The position numbers and the translations under genes were made by a program. Under the pieces are notes generated by a model. The model was not told where the DNA came from. It searched no databases and worked only from the letters and a program-made list of their open reading frames with translations. Positions 24,170 to 32,820 of a stretch of DNA of 64,000 nucleotides are shown here, one piece after another (position 1 is the first letter of the stretch; each line of letters starts with the position of its first letter). The DNA is from G963676205 sp964342525 (GTDB taxonomy: Bacteria > Campylobacterota > Campylobacteria > Campylobacterales > Arcobacteraceae): NCBI GenBank assembly GCA_964342525.1, contig CAYFGQ010000006.1:1-64000 (forward strand), given 5' to 3'.

Positions 24170-26362
24170 TCATTCCCCCGAACACTCATCTTTTTTAATA
24201 GCGTTAAGTATACCGAAAATTCTTAAAGATTCTATTTCAATTGCCTTAGCAAGATCAGATAATTCATCATTTGACTTACGAGAACTATTAGCAGATACTA
24301 AATTTTGCATGTTATTTTTTAGATTTTTATTTAATTCTTTTAGCTCATTTATATGAGATTCTGGAATTTTTGGGTTTGTAGAAAGGTAAGAGTTTATCCA
24401 TTCTACTATTGAAGTATTCTCAGGAACATTCCAGTTTGAGAAATCGCCTAGTTTAGAATATACTGAGTCTTTTGATTTTAATACATCCACTTTTAATTTG
24501 GCAGTATCATAAACTAGATCAATATTACAAACTTGTTGTCTAGTCTCTTCAAGGAAATCAGCACGTGATGCAGCAGTCATAAGTGAATCAGATAGTTTTT
24601 CAATATGTTTAGACATACTTGAAATCTCATCTGCAACTGTTGCATTTCTTTGTGTCGCTTTATCAAGCTCATTTACTGCATCATTAATTTGAACGATACC
24701 TCTTTCTTGCTCTTTTGATGATGTTGCAACTTGGTTAATCATCTCAATTGTTTGTGAGATATTACCATTTAGAGTATCATATCCAGAGATCATCTCATCT
24801 GCAATTGTTTTACCTTCATTTGCTTTAGAGGTTGCAGATTCAACAAGAGCTTTAATCTCTCCAGCAGCCTCAGCAGATCTTGCCGCAAGGTTTCTAACTT
24901 CCCCAGCAACAACCGCAAAACCTTTACCAGCTTCACCTGCAGTAGCAGCTTCAACCGCAGCATTTAGTGATAAGATATTTGTTTGGAAAGCGATTTGATC
25001 AATTACTGTAATAGCTTCATTAATTGATGTTACTTCAGTATTTATTTGATCCATTGAGCTAGCTGTTTTAGATGCAAGTTCTTGACCTTCATTTGTTGCT
25101 ACTGTTACTTCATTAGCTAAGTTTGACATTTTACTTGTAAGCTCAGAGTTTGCTTTAATAGTAGATGTAATCTCATCAAGTGCTGCTGCTGTTTCTTCTA
25201 ATGAAGCAGCTTGTGTATTTGATGAAGATGAAAGATTTGTTGATGCATTAGATAATGTTTGAGTATTATTTGTAAGATCATCTCCAGTATTCATAATCAT
25301 AGCTAAAATCTCTGATGTATTATGTCCCACAAGTTTAATACCTGAAGTTACAGAACCAAGGTCACCATAGATACCATTATCATCAATTTTATGATCAAAT
25401 TTAGATGCACTGTATTCTCTAAGTGTTTCATTGATTTTATCTAAAATATCTTTTGTATGATCAATCATATAGTTAAGATTGTTTTTCATAGATTCAACAT
25501 GAGGATTGTTTGCTTTAGAGTTAACTTGGTATACAAAGAAACCTTTTGCAGTTTTTTGTAATACATCATTTGTCTCATTAATTACTTTTTCATCTTCTTT
25601 AAGACCCTTATTTACCTGATCCATATAGCTATTGAAAAGTTGTGCAACTTCACCTATTTCATCATTTGATTCTGCTTTTAGTTTAATACTTGTGTCATTT
25701 GATTTGATTAGGTTTTCAAAACCAGTTTTAAGACCTTCTAGTGGTTTGATAGTTTTTCTAACTACTAAAAATACAATACCTAAAGTGATCCATCCAAATA
25801 TTGTTGACCACATTAAAATATTAAGTACTACACCCTCAAGTGTTTCATCCGCTTCATCCAGTGAGAATGTAAGATCCATTACACCAATAATATCACCTTC
25901 TGCTTGGTTAGCATGACACATAAGACAATCTTGTGTCGCGATCATTGGTTTGATCATTCTTAAATTATGACCATTTTCATCATCTGTCTCTAATAAATCA
26001 TTTTGTTTAGTTTTAAATGATCTTAAGATATCTGGATCAGTTGTGAATTTGCTATCTGGTGAATATAGCTCAATAAGTCCTTTTGATTTTGCAATAGTTA
26101 GGTTTATAACCCCAGGGATTGAAGCAGCTTCATCTTCTGCTTTTTTAATTTGTACAGGATCACCTGTATTCATAGCGTTTCTTAGACTTTGGAACATTGC
26201 GGTATTTAACATTTCAAGATTGTTTTTAGTGGTTTTTATAGAGTCTGAGTGTATTTTTGTAGCAGTTGATATCATAACCGCAACACTACTAAGCGACATA
26301 AGTATAAATACCCAAAAAATGATTTTATTACTTACCTTCTTAGTTATAAAGTTTGGCAACAT
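24170..26362 (-). CDS. Chemoreceptor with periplasmic c-type haem motif
   Basis: A 730-residue methyl-accepting chemotaxis protein. Membrane segments are at about 14-36 and 180-201. The periplasmic domain ends with DCLMCH (Cys146, Cys149, His150), a CxxCH site for covalent haem attachment, followed by GDIIGVMDLTFSLDEAD; this fits the Tll0287/DUF3365-like haem sensor domain. HAMP, a linker and the conserved signalling hairpin follow (tip about 455-495). After it comes an extra helical domain of about 120 residues with one cysteine and one histidine, which looks like a worn CZB (zinc-binding) domain. It probably senses redox state or a gas such as O2 or NO. The CheZ-like gene follows immediately. 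Confidence 0.88.
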   Translation of the reverse strand: MLPNFITKKVSNKIIFWVFILMSLSSVAVMISTATKIHSDSIKTTKNNLEMLNTAMFQSLRNAMNTGDPVQIKKAEDEAASIPGVINLTIAKSKGLIELYSPDSKFTTDPDILRSFKTKQNDLLETDDENGHNLRMIKPMIATQDCLMCHANQAEGDIIGVMDLTFSLDEADETLEGVVLNILMWSTIFGWITLGIVFLVVRKTIKPLEGLKTGFENLIKSNDTSIKLKAESNDEIGEVAQLFNSYMDQVNKGLKEDEKVINETNDVLQKTAKGFFVYQVNSKANNPHVESMKNNLNYMIDHTKDILDKINETLREYSASKFDHKIDDNGIYGDLGSVTSGIKLVGHNTSEILAMIMNTGDDLTNNTQTLSNASTNLSSSSNTQAASLEETAAALDEITSTIKANSELTSKMSNLANEVTVATNEGQELASKTASSMDQINTEVTSINEAITVIDQIAFQTNILSLNAAVEAATAGEAGKGFAVVAGEVRNLAARSAEAAGEIKALVESATSKANEGKTIADEMISGYDTLNGNISQTIEMINQVATSSKEQERGIVQINDAVNELDKATQRNATVADEISSMSKHIEKLSDSLMTAASRADFLEETRQQVCNIDLVYDTAKLKVDVLKSKDSVYSKLGDFSNWNVPENTSIVEWINSYLSTNPKIPESHINELKELNKNLKNNMQNLVSANSSRKSNDELSDLAKAIEIESLRIFGILNAIKKDECSGE

Positions 26363-26503
26363 TACTAATCCTTTAGATTTAAGTGTATAAATTGTATAAT
26401 AAAAATTATTAAAATTTACACAAATTATTATTAATTTTTAAAATAAAATTACAAAAATTATACAAATGAGTTAAATTTACACTTAATTTTAGTAAAGGTA
26501 AAC

Positions 26504-27064
26504 ATGATAGTTGGACTTGAAGGAAATATCGAAAAAAAAGAGCCTACCTTATTACATGTGAATGTAAATGGGCTTATATATGAAGTGTTTGTTTCATTAA
26601 ATTGTAGTTCCGCAATTATTGAAGAAAAAATAAAATTATTTATTACACATATTATTAGAGAAGACTCCCAATCCCTTTATGGATTTTTAGATGCAAACGA
26701 GAAAAAACTCTTTGATACTGTTATAAAAATAAATGGTGTTGGACCAAAAGTTGCTTTAGCAATTTGCTCAACTTTTACACCAAAAACATTTGCAAGTATA
26801 GTAAGTACAAATGATATAAGTATGCTTAAGAGAGTACCAGGGATTGGACCAAAAGGTGCAAGTAGAATTTTAGTTGAGCTTAGTGGATTTGTTATCAACT
26901 CTGATGAAGAAGAGATAAATGTGGGTGCAAATGCAAGTGAGGCTGCGATGGCTTTAGAGTCATTAGGCTTTAAAAAAGATGTTATTAATAAAGTTTTAGC
27001 AACTTGTTCTGGTAGTGATACTGGAGCATTGGTTAAAGAAGCATTGAAAAAATTACAGAAATAG
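26504..27064 (+). CDS. ruvA: Holliday junction DNA helicase subunit RuvA
   Basis: RuvA binds four-way junctions and loads the RuvB motor. The 186-residue protein shows the N-terminal OB-fold (MIVGLEGNIEKKEPTLLHV), the paired helix-hairpin-helix motifs (FDTVIKINGVGPKVALAI and LKRVPGIGPKGASRILVEL) and the C-terminal RuvB-binding helices (AAMALESLGFKKDVINKVL). Length is normal. It is followed by ddl after 18 bases on the same strand. RuvB is not in the window. Confidence 0.95.
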   Translation: MIVGLEGNIEKKEPTLLHVNVNGLIYEVFVSLNCSSAIIEEKIKLFITHIIREDSQSLYGFLDANEKKLFDTVIKINGVGPKVALAICSTFTPKTFASIVSTNDISMLKRVPGIGPKGASRILVELSGFVINSDEEEINVGANASEAAMALESLGFKKDVINKVLATCSGSDTGALVKEALKKLQK

Positions 27065-27082
27065 ATTAGGAAATATTGAAAC

Positions 27083-28117
27083 ATGAAAATTGCGATTGTT
27101 TGTGGAAGCCATAGTTTTGAACATGAGATAAGTATAGTAAGTGCAATAGCTATGAAAGATGTACTTAAATGTGATATAGAATATATTTTTATAAATAAAG
27201 ATAGGGAATTTTACTATATCCCAGCCAAAGATATAAAATCAAAACTTTTCTCATCTGGTGAGTATAAAAAATATGATAAATTAAATATCCAAAAGGGTGG
27301 TTTCTCTAAAAAAGGTTTATTTGGATCAAAGGATTTAGATTTTGATCTTGTATTAAATCTTGTACATGGTGGAGATGGTGAAGATGGTGTTTTAGCTTCT
27401 ATGTTTAAATTTTTTGATATTAAATTTGTAGGACCAAGAGTTGAAGCAAGTTCTTTAAGTTGTAATAAACACTTAACAAAACTTTATGCAAAAGAGATAG
27501 GTGTAGATACTATTGATTATGAAGTTATTAGAGATGATAAAAGAGAAGTTAGTGTAGCTAAACCATTTATTATAAAACCACTAAGATTAGGAAGCTCAAT
27601 TGGGGTTTCAATTGTTAAACAAGATAGTGAGTTAGACTATGCTTTAGATGTGGCTTTTGAGTTTGATAATGAAGTATTAATTGAGCCATTTATCAATGAT
27701 ATAAAAGAGTATAATCTTGCTGGAACAAAGGTAAATGGAGAGTTTATATTCTCAATCATAGAAGAGCCTCAAAAGGCTGAGTTTTTAGATTTTGAGAAAA
27801 AATATCTTGATTTTAATAGAACCTCTAGAGTAAATGAAGCTGATATAAGTGAAGAGTTAAAAACAAAATTAAAAGATAGTTTTGAGAAGATTTATGGGAA
27901 CATTTTTGAAGGATCAATCATTAGATGCGACTTTTTTGTAGTGGATGGAAATGTATATTTAAATGAGATAAATCCAATCCCTGGATCAATGGCAAATTAT
28001 CTTTTTGATGATTTTGATTCAGTATTTAAAAAAGTGGCTGCATCTTTACCTAAAGAGAGAGCTATCCCTATCAATTACGAATATGTAAATAAGATACAAT
28101 CTGCTAAATGTAAATAA
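27083..28117 (+). CDS. ddl: D-alanine--D-alanine ligase
   Basis: Ddl joins two D-alanines for the peptidoglycan stem peptide. The 344-residue sequence opens with CGSHSFEHEISIVSA, a family hallmark. ATP-grasp motifs follow: VLNLVHGGDGEDG, FIIKPLRLGSSIGVSIV, the omega-loop region, and the metal-binding end VYLNEINPIPGSM. It lies in a probable operon with ruvA and ends at a hairpin shared with the convergent receiver protein. With murI it is the second peptidoglycan-precursor gene of the window. Confidence 0.95.
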   Translation: MKIAIVCGSHSFEHEISIVSAIAMKDVLKCDIEYIFINKDREFYYIPAKDIKSKLFSSGEYKKYDKLNIQKGGFSKKGLFGSKDLDFDLVLNLVHGGDGEDGVLASMFKFFDIKFVGPRVEASSLSCNKHLTKLYAKEIGVDTIDYEVIRDDKREVSVAKPFIIKPLRLGSSIGVSIVKQDSELDYALDVAFEFDNEVLIEPFINDIKEYNLAGTKVNGEFIFSIIEEPQKAEFLDFEKKYLDFNRTSRVNEADISEELKTKLKDSFEKIYGNIFEGSIIRCDFFVVDGNVYLNEINPIPGSMANYLFDDFDSVFKKVAASLPKERAIPINYEYVNKIQSAKCK

Positions 28118-28124
28118 ATACTTT

Positions 28125-28154
28125 AGATGCTATATCACAGCTGATATAGCATCT
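28125..28154. terminator. Perfect 13-bp hairpin between convergent ddl and receiver gene
   Basis: AGATGCTATATCA, loop CAGC, TGATATAGCATCT. It overlaps the last codons and stop of the minus-strand gene (stop at 28130) and starts seven bases after the ddl stop. No long T-run on either side, so termination strength is uncertain. Confidence 0.7.
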
Positions 28155-28489
28155 TCTACTTCTTGAAGAGAATTAAATGGTTTCTCTAAATATTTATCAA
28201 CACCAAGTTCTTTACTTTGATCTTTTTTATGTTGAGTACTATATGCTGTCATTAAAATAACTTTAATTGAAGGGTTTGTTTTTTTGATCTCTCCTAATAT
28301 ATCCATACCACTAGTTGATGGCATCATCACATCAGAAAGAATTAGATCATAACCTCCATTTTTTGCTTGTTTTAGTGCAGAATCAGGGTTTGAAAAGGTT
28401 TCTATACTATACTTTCCAGATCTAGATAAAAACTGTTTTAGAAGATCTAAAATCACTAATTCATCATCAACAACCATTATTTTTTTCAT
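28130..28489 (-). CDS. Single-domain response regulator (CheY-like)
   Basis: A stand-alone receiver of 119 residues: acidic pair at 8-9 (VVDDE), phospho-acceptor Asp53 in LILSDVMMPSTSG, Thr in LMTAYS and the conserved Lys in EKPF. No output domain is attached. It may serve as a phosphate relay or sink for one of the soluble histidine kinases of the window, or as an accessory CheY. The C-terminal coding end lies in the convergent hairpin. The partner kinase is not adjacent. Confidence 0.88.
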   Translation of the reverse strand: MKKIMVVDDELVILDLLKQFLSRSGKYSIETFSNPDSALKQAKNGGYDLILSDVMMPSTSGMDILGEIKKTNPSIKVILMTAYSTQHKKDQSKELGVDKYLEKPFNSLQEVEDAISAVI

Positions 28490-28616
28490 CTTAACTCCTA
28501 GAGAAATGTCAATTATATATTCAATAATAGAGTAATAATTATTTTATTCAGTTTAAATTCACAAGCATTTTGATAAAATCTATGAACTAAGAACAAAAAT
28601 AACGATTGGATGGAAA

Positions 28617-29546
28617 ATGTCTGAAAATAAGTATAGACTCGTAACTAGAAGTGATATGGACGGTTTGGTTTGTGGTACATTATTAAAATATTTAGGTATT
28701 ATAGATGAGATTACTTTTGTACATCCTAAAGATATGCAAGATGGTAAGGTAGATATTACAGGTAATGATATCACTACAAACTTACCATATGTAGATGGTG
28801 TACATTTAGCATTTGATCACCACTTTAGTGAAACATTAAGAAATGAGCAAATGGATAATCATATTATTGATGCAAAGGCACCAAGTGCTGCTGAAGTTGT
28901 ATATCAATATTATGGTGGTGATGAAAAATTTCCTGCAAACTTTAGACCTATGATGGATGCGGCAAACAAAGCTGATGCTGCTCAGTTCTCAAAAGAGGAT
29001 ATTTTAGATCCAAATGGATGGGATCTTTTAAGTTTCTTAATGGATAGTAGAACAGGTCTTGGAAGATTTAGAGATTTTTCTATCTCAAACTATCAACTTA
29101 TGATGGATCTTATTGATTATTGTAAAGATCATGATATCAATGATATTTTAGCATTACCAGATGTTAAAGAAAGAGTTGATCTATACTATAAATATGAAGC
29201 CGAATTTAAAGAGCAACTAAGACGTTGTACAAGTGTTCATAAAAATCTTATCATTATCGATTATAGAAAAGAAGAGATTATCTATCCAGGTAATAGATTT
29301 ATGGTATATGCAATGTTCCCAGAGACAAATATTTCAATCCATGCTGTTTGGGGTAGAGATAAACAAAATGTTGTTTATAGTACAGGTAAATCAATTATCA
29401 ATAAATCATCAAATACAAATGTTGGTGAACTTATGCTTAAATATGGTGGAGGTGGTCACCAAGCTGCTGGTGGATGTCAACCAAGCCATGATGATGCACC
29501 AAAAGTACTAGAAGAGCTAATCTCTCAAATAAATGCAGACGGATAA
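28617..29546 (+). CDS. DHH-family phosphoesterase
   Basis: A protein of 309 residues of the DHH/DHHA1 superfamily (exopolyphosphatase, nanoRNase or cyclic-dinucleotide phosphodiesterase type). The metal-binding aspartates are in TRSDMDGLVCG near residue 13 and in LAFDHHFSE, the DHH signature, near 67. The C-terminal DHHA1 domain ends with the substrate loop GGGGHQAAGG. The start ATG is preceded by GGATGG. The exact substrate (pyrophosphate, pAp, short RNA or c-di-AMP fragments) is not readable from motifs. It ends in a terminator whose left arm is duplicated after argH. Confidence 0.87.
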   Translation: MSENKYRLVTRSDMDGLVCGTLLKYLGIIDEITFVHPKDMQDGKVDITGNDITTNLPYVDGVHLAFDHHFSETLRNEQMDNHIIDAKAPSAAEVVYQYYGGDEKFPANFRPMMDAANKADAAQFSKEDILDPNGWDLLSFLMDSRTGLGRFRDFSISNYQLMMDLIDYCKDHDINDILALPDVKERVDLYYKYEAEFKEQLRRCTSVHKNLIIIDYRKEEIIYPGNRFMVYAMFPETNISIHAVWGRDKQNVVYSTGKSIINKSSNTNVGELMLKYGGGGHQAAGGCQPSHDDAPKVLEELISQINADG

Positions 29547-29553
29547 GTCAAAC

Positions 29554-29604
29554 TAAAATCTAAAAAGGAAAAGGTAAAAACTATTTTGGTTTTTGCCTTT
29601 TTTT
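29554..29604 (+). terminator. Terminator with 32-nt arm identical to that after argH
   Basis: The 32 bases 29554-29585 are identical to 56738-56769. Within them aaaaggtaaaaact (29569-29582) pairs with ggtttttgcctttt (29588-29601) through 14 pairs with two G-U. A T-run follows, and the opposite strand is also T-rich after the stem, so it can serve the convergent HIT gene as well. Confidence 0.78.
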
Positions 29605-29607
29605 ATG

Positions 29608-29982
29608 TTAAAGTTTTTCTTCTAAAACTTTTACTATATCTTTAAAAAATATTTCCATATCTTTTATATCTGCTTCACTTTCCCTTTGTTTTTTACCCCA
29701 CATAGGCTCAGGAAAATAAGCATCATTTTTAAATCTTGCCATTATATGAAAATGTACATGTGGCACATAGTTTCCAAAGGAAGCTATATTTATTTTATCA
29801 GGATTAAAATACCCTAACATCTCTTTTTCTATGATATCTAGGGCTTCTAAGATATTTAGTTTAGTCTCTTTATCACACTGGCTAAATTCTTTATAATCTT
29901 CATTTGAAAAGATTTTTAACCAAGGGATTTCACTTTGTTCTATTTGTATATTTATATATTGGTTTTTGTATATTGTAGACAT
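29608..29982 (-). CDS. HIT-family nucleotide hydrolase
   Basis: A small protein of 124 residues with the histidine triad at His75, His77 and His79 (HVHFHI), the active site for hydrolysis or transfer at the alpha-phosphate of nucleotide derivatives. The order and spacing fit the HIT family, and the flanking VKV/AR residues are usual. It starts immediately after the stop of the HD-GYP gene upstream, so the two are cotranscribed. The link to that phosphodiesterase could be nucleotide turnover, but this is inference. The natural substrate is unknown. Confidence 0.87.
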   Translation of the reverse strand: MSTIYKNQYINIQIEQSEIPWLKIFSNEDYKEFSQCDKETKLNILEALDIIEKEMLGYFNPDKINIASFGNYVPHVHFHIMARFKNDAYFPEPMWGKKQRESEADIKDMEIFFKDIVKVLEEKL

Positions 29983-31596
29983 TTACAACTTATCAAAATT
30001 TACTGTGATCTCATCCATTTGAGATTCCATTAGATTATCTTCAGCGTATTTCATATGTAGACCTTTATCCACAAAGAATTTTACAAGATCACGATCAAGC
30101 TCTTTATCTTTTACCATAAAGGATAGAATCCTCATGGATTGATTTAGTGAGTTTGCTTTTTTATATGGTCTATCGTTTGCTGTAAGTGCTTCAAATACAT
30201 CTGCAACAGCTAGTATCTTATCTTCTAAGCTCATAGGAAGATCCATAATACGTGGATCACCATATCCTCCACCACCAACTTTTTTGTGGTGTGAAGCAGC
30301 TATTACTGGTACACGTTTTAATTTTTTAGGGAAAGGTAGGGATTCAAGCATCTTATATGACATGGTAACGTGATTATTGATCACTTCCCTTTCTTCATTT
30401 GTAAGAGTACCTTTTCTAATACATAGGTTGAATACCTCATTTTCACTTAGGAGATTTATTTCATTGTTATTGATGATTAATGTTTTTTTAGCAATTTCAT
30501 TGATCCTATCGATCTTTTCATCTGCCATAAATTCTCCACCAGTATTTGAGGTTTTTATAAACTCAAAATCATCTTCAATCTCTTTAATTTGATTTTCAAA
30601 CTCTTCTTTTAGTTTTTCTTTTTCTTCATTAGATGAGTTTATGGATTTTTTTAGATATTCTATCTCTAAATCTTTTTTTATCACTTCAAATTTTGCTTCA
30701 ACAGTATTTATCCTATCATAGATAGTTTCTAGTTTCGTTCCCTTATCCACCACATATTCTGGTGTAGTGATTTTACCAATATCATGAAGCCATGCAGCAA
30801 TACTTATCTCTTTGATTTGATCTTTAGAGTAGTGTATGTCTTTATATATAGTTTCATCTTCATTGATCGCTTCTACAATCATCTCAGATACTTCAGCTAC
30901 TCTATTAATATGTCCACCAGTATATTTTGATTTTTCACCAATTGCTGTTGCGATTGATTTAATAAAAGCATTTAATAGTATCTCTAACTCTTTTATAAGT
31001 CTATTGTTTGAGATTGTTACGGCTGCTTGTGAAGCCATTGATTGGATTAGTTTTTCATCATTTGGGGAGAACTCAATGGTATTTCCATCATGGTCATGTT
31101 TATTTAAAAGTTGAAGTACACCTATTACATCATTTTCATGATTTGTCATAGGTACTACAAGCATAGATTTTGTTCTATATCCTGTTCCCTCATCAAACTT
31201 TTTGGTTCCCTCAAAATTGAAACCCTCAGCTTCATATACATCAGGGATATTGATCAGTTTTTTCTCTATGGCACAAAGGGCTGCGACTTGCTCTTTATTT
31301 AAAGAACCATCTTCTTTTGTTAAAGATAAAGGTGGCCAAGTGATTTCCCCTTGGGTTCCACCCATTTTGATATTTAGTGAATCTGTTTGAACTACAGTAA
31401 AGTTGAGCTGGTCCTCTTCATTCATTAGATAAAGGGTTCCCCCATCAGCAAATGAAAGATTTTTTGCCCCTAATAAAATACCCTCTATTACTTCATTGAA
31501 GTTTGTATTTGCACTTAAAGAGTGACCAATTTTGATCAGCTCTTCAATTGCTTTTTCTCTTCTTTTTAATTTATGAAGTAATTCTTTTTGATCCAT
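29983..31596 (-). CDS. GAF/HD-GYP-type phosphodiesterase with variant GYG motif
   Basis: A soluble 537-residue protein. Residues about 20-205 form a GAF sensor domain. The HD-GYP domain begins near 210: GGHINRVAEVS, His271-Asp272 in WLHDIGK, HH at 436-437, ADVFEALTANDRPYK near 465-478. The usual HHExxDGxGYP is here HHKKVGGGGYG, so the last proline is glycine. A predicted coiled coil of about 50 residues (296-345) is inserted between the HD and HH motifs. HD-GYP proteins cleave cyclic di-GMP; the altered loop may change activity or partner contact. It starts operon-like upstream of the HIT gene and follows dnaJ with a 15-base gap. Confidence 0.82.
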   Translation of the reverse strand: MDQKELLHKLKRREKAIEELIKIGHSLSANTNFNEVIEGILLGAKNLSFADGGTLYLMNEEDQLNFTVVQTDSLNIKMGGTQGEITWPPLSLTKEDGSLNKEQVAALCAIEKKLINIPDVYEAEGFNFEGTKKFDEGTGYRTKSMLVVPMTNHENDVIGVLQLLNKHDHDGNTIEFSPNDEKLIQSMASQAAVTISNNRLIKELEILLNAFIKSIATAIGEKSKYTGGHINRVAEVSEMIVEAINEDETIYKDIHYSKDQIKEISIAAWLHDIGKITTPEYVVDKGTKLETIYDRINTVEAKFEVIKKDLEIEYLKKSINSSNEEKEKLKEEFENQIKEIEDDFEFIKTSNTGGEFMADEKIDRINEIAKKTLIINNNEINLLSENEVFNLCIRKGTLTNEEREVINNHVTMSYKMLESLPFPKKLKRVPVIAASHHKKVGGGGYGDPRIMDLPMSLEDKILAVADVFEALTANDRPYKKANSLNQSMRILSFMVKDKELDRDLVKFFVDKGLHMKYAEDNLMESQMDEITVNFDKL

Positions 31597-31611
31597 AGTG
31601 TATCCTTTAGT

Positions 31612-32739
31612 TTATGAAAACCACTTCTTAACTTTGTCTACCATCGAATCTAGCATGGATTCATGTGCTGTACTTTCAACTCCAAAAGATTCTTGAAGTT
31701 TTTCTAAAAGCTCTTTTTGTTCATTATTTAGGCTTGTAGGATATTTTATCTTGATTTGTACCACAAGATCACCTTTACCATAACCTTGTACAGATTTTAC
31801 ACCTTCACCTCTAAATTTAAATTGCTCTTTATCTTTTGTACCTTTTGGTACTTCTAGTTCAAGCTCACCTCTAAGTCCAGGAACTTTTAGTTTTGCTCCT
31901 AGGGCAACTTGTGTAAAGAATAGTGGTACTTCAACATAGATATCATCATCATGTCTTATGAAGTGTTTATCTTCTTTAACTTGGATTAGGATGTATAGGT
32001 CTCCACGAGAACCATCTGGAGCGATATTTCCTCTACCACTTACTCTCATTCTATTTCCATTATCTACACCCTCTGGGATAGGAACTTCAAAGTTATCACT
32101 TACTTCATCATATCCTGTTCCACTACAGTCACCACATTTTGCAGATACACTTTCTCCACTTCCTTCACAGTGAGGACATGTTTGAGAAAAAGTCATAAAC
32201 CCTTGTCTCATACTGATTTGACCAGCTCCATTACAATGTTTACATGTGCTTAATTTACCACCTTTTGCACCTGTACCATTACAAGATTTACATGCTTTTT
32301 TATATTTGTAGTTTACAAACTTTTTAACTCCAAAGATTGCTTCGTAGAACTCTATCTCTACCTCTTCTTGCATATCTAGGTTGTAGCTATATGTTTTTCT
32401 TTTTCTCTGGCTTCTACCTCCACCAAATCCACCACCAAACATCTCTTCAAAGATAGATCCAAGGTCATCAAAACCTCCACTGAATCCACCGCTAGATCTT
32501 CCACCACCGTGTCCTTCTAGGCCAGCTTTTCCATATCTATCATAGATGCTTCTTTTCTCTTCATCGCTTAATACTTGATAAGCTTCATTTACAGCTTTAA
32601 ATTTCTCTTCTGCTTCTTTATCATCTGGGTTTTTATCTGGATGATATTTCATAGCCATTTTTCTATAGGCTTTTTTTATAGCTGATTTATCAGCTGATTT
32701 ACTAACTTCTAATATCTCATAGTAATCAAAATCACTCAA
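31612..32739 (-). CDS. dnaJ: Chaperone protein DnaJ
   Basis: The J-domain cochaperone of DnaK, 375 residues. It has the J domain (HPDKNPDD near 33-40), the Gly/Phe-rich linker with repeated GGF units, and four zinc-binding repeats (CKSCNGTG, CKHCNGAG, CPHCEGSG, CGDCSGTG), then the substrate-binding barrels. It starts with TTG at 32737-32739, with AAGGA seven bases upstream. Divergent from recR across 81 bases. No DnaK or GrpE in the window. Confidence 0.95.
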   Translation of the reverse strand: MSDFDYYEILEVSKSADKSAIKKAYRKMAMKYHPDKNPDDKEAEEKFKAVNEAYQVLSDEEKRSIYDRYGKAGLEGHGGGRSSGGFSGGFDDLGSIFEEMFGGGFGGGRSQRKRKTYSYNLDMQEEVEIEFYEAIFGVKKFVNYKYKKACKSCNGTGAKGGKLSTCKHCNGAGQISMRQGFMTFSQTCPHCEGSGESVSAKCGDCSGTGYDEVSDNFEVPIPEGVDNGNRMRVSGRGNIAPDGSRGDLYILIQVKEDKHFIRHDDDIYVEVPLFFTQVALGAKLKVPGLRGELELEVPKGTKDKEQFKFRGEGVKSVQGYGKGDLVVQIKIKYPTSLNNEQKELLEKLQESFGVESTAHESMLDSMVDKVKKWFS

Positions 32740-32807
32740 TTGTATTTTCCTTATAAAAATTATTCACTTTAATGTTACATTTTATCTAAAAAAGCATAAA
32801 AAACCGA

Positions 32808-32813
32808 TATAAT
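32808..32813 (+). promoter_or_regulatory. -10 box of recR, predicted leaderless
   Basis: GATATAAT with TATAAT seven bases before the recR ATG at 32821. No ribosome binding site is visible, so the message should begin at or next to the start codon. Confidence 0.6.
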
Positions 32814-32820
32814 AATTTTT

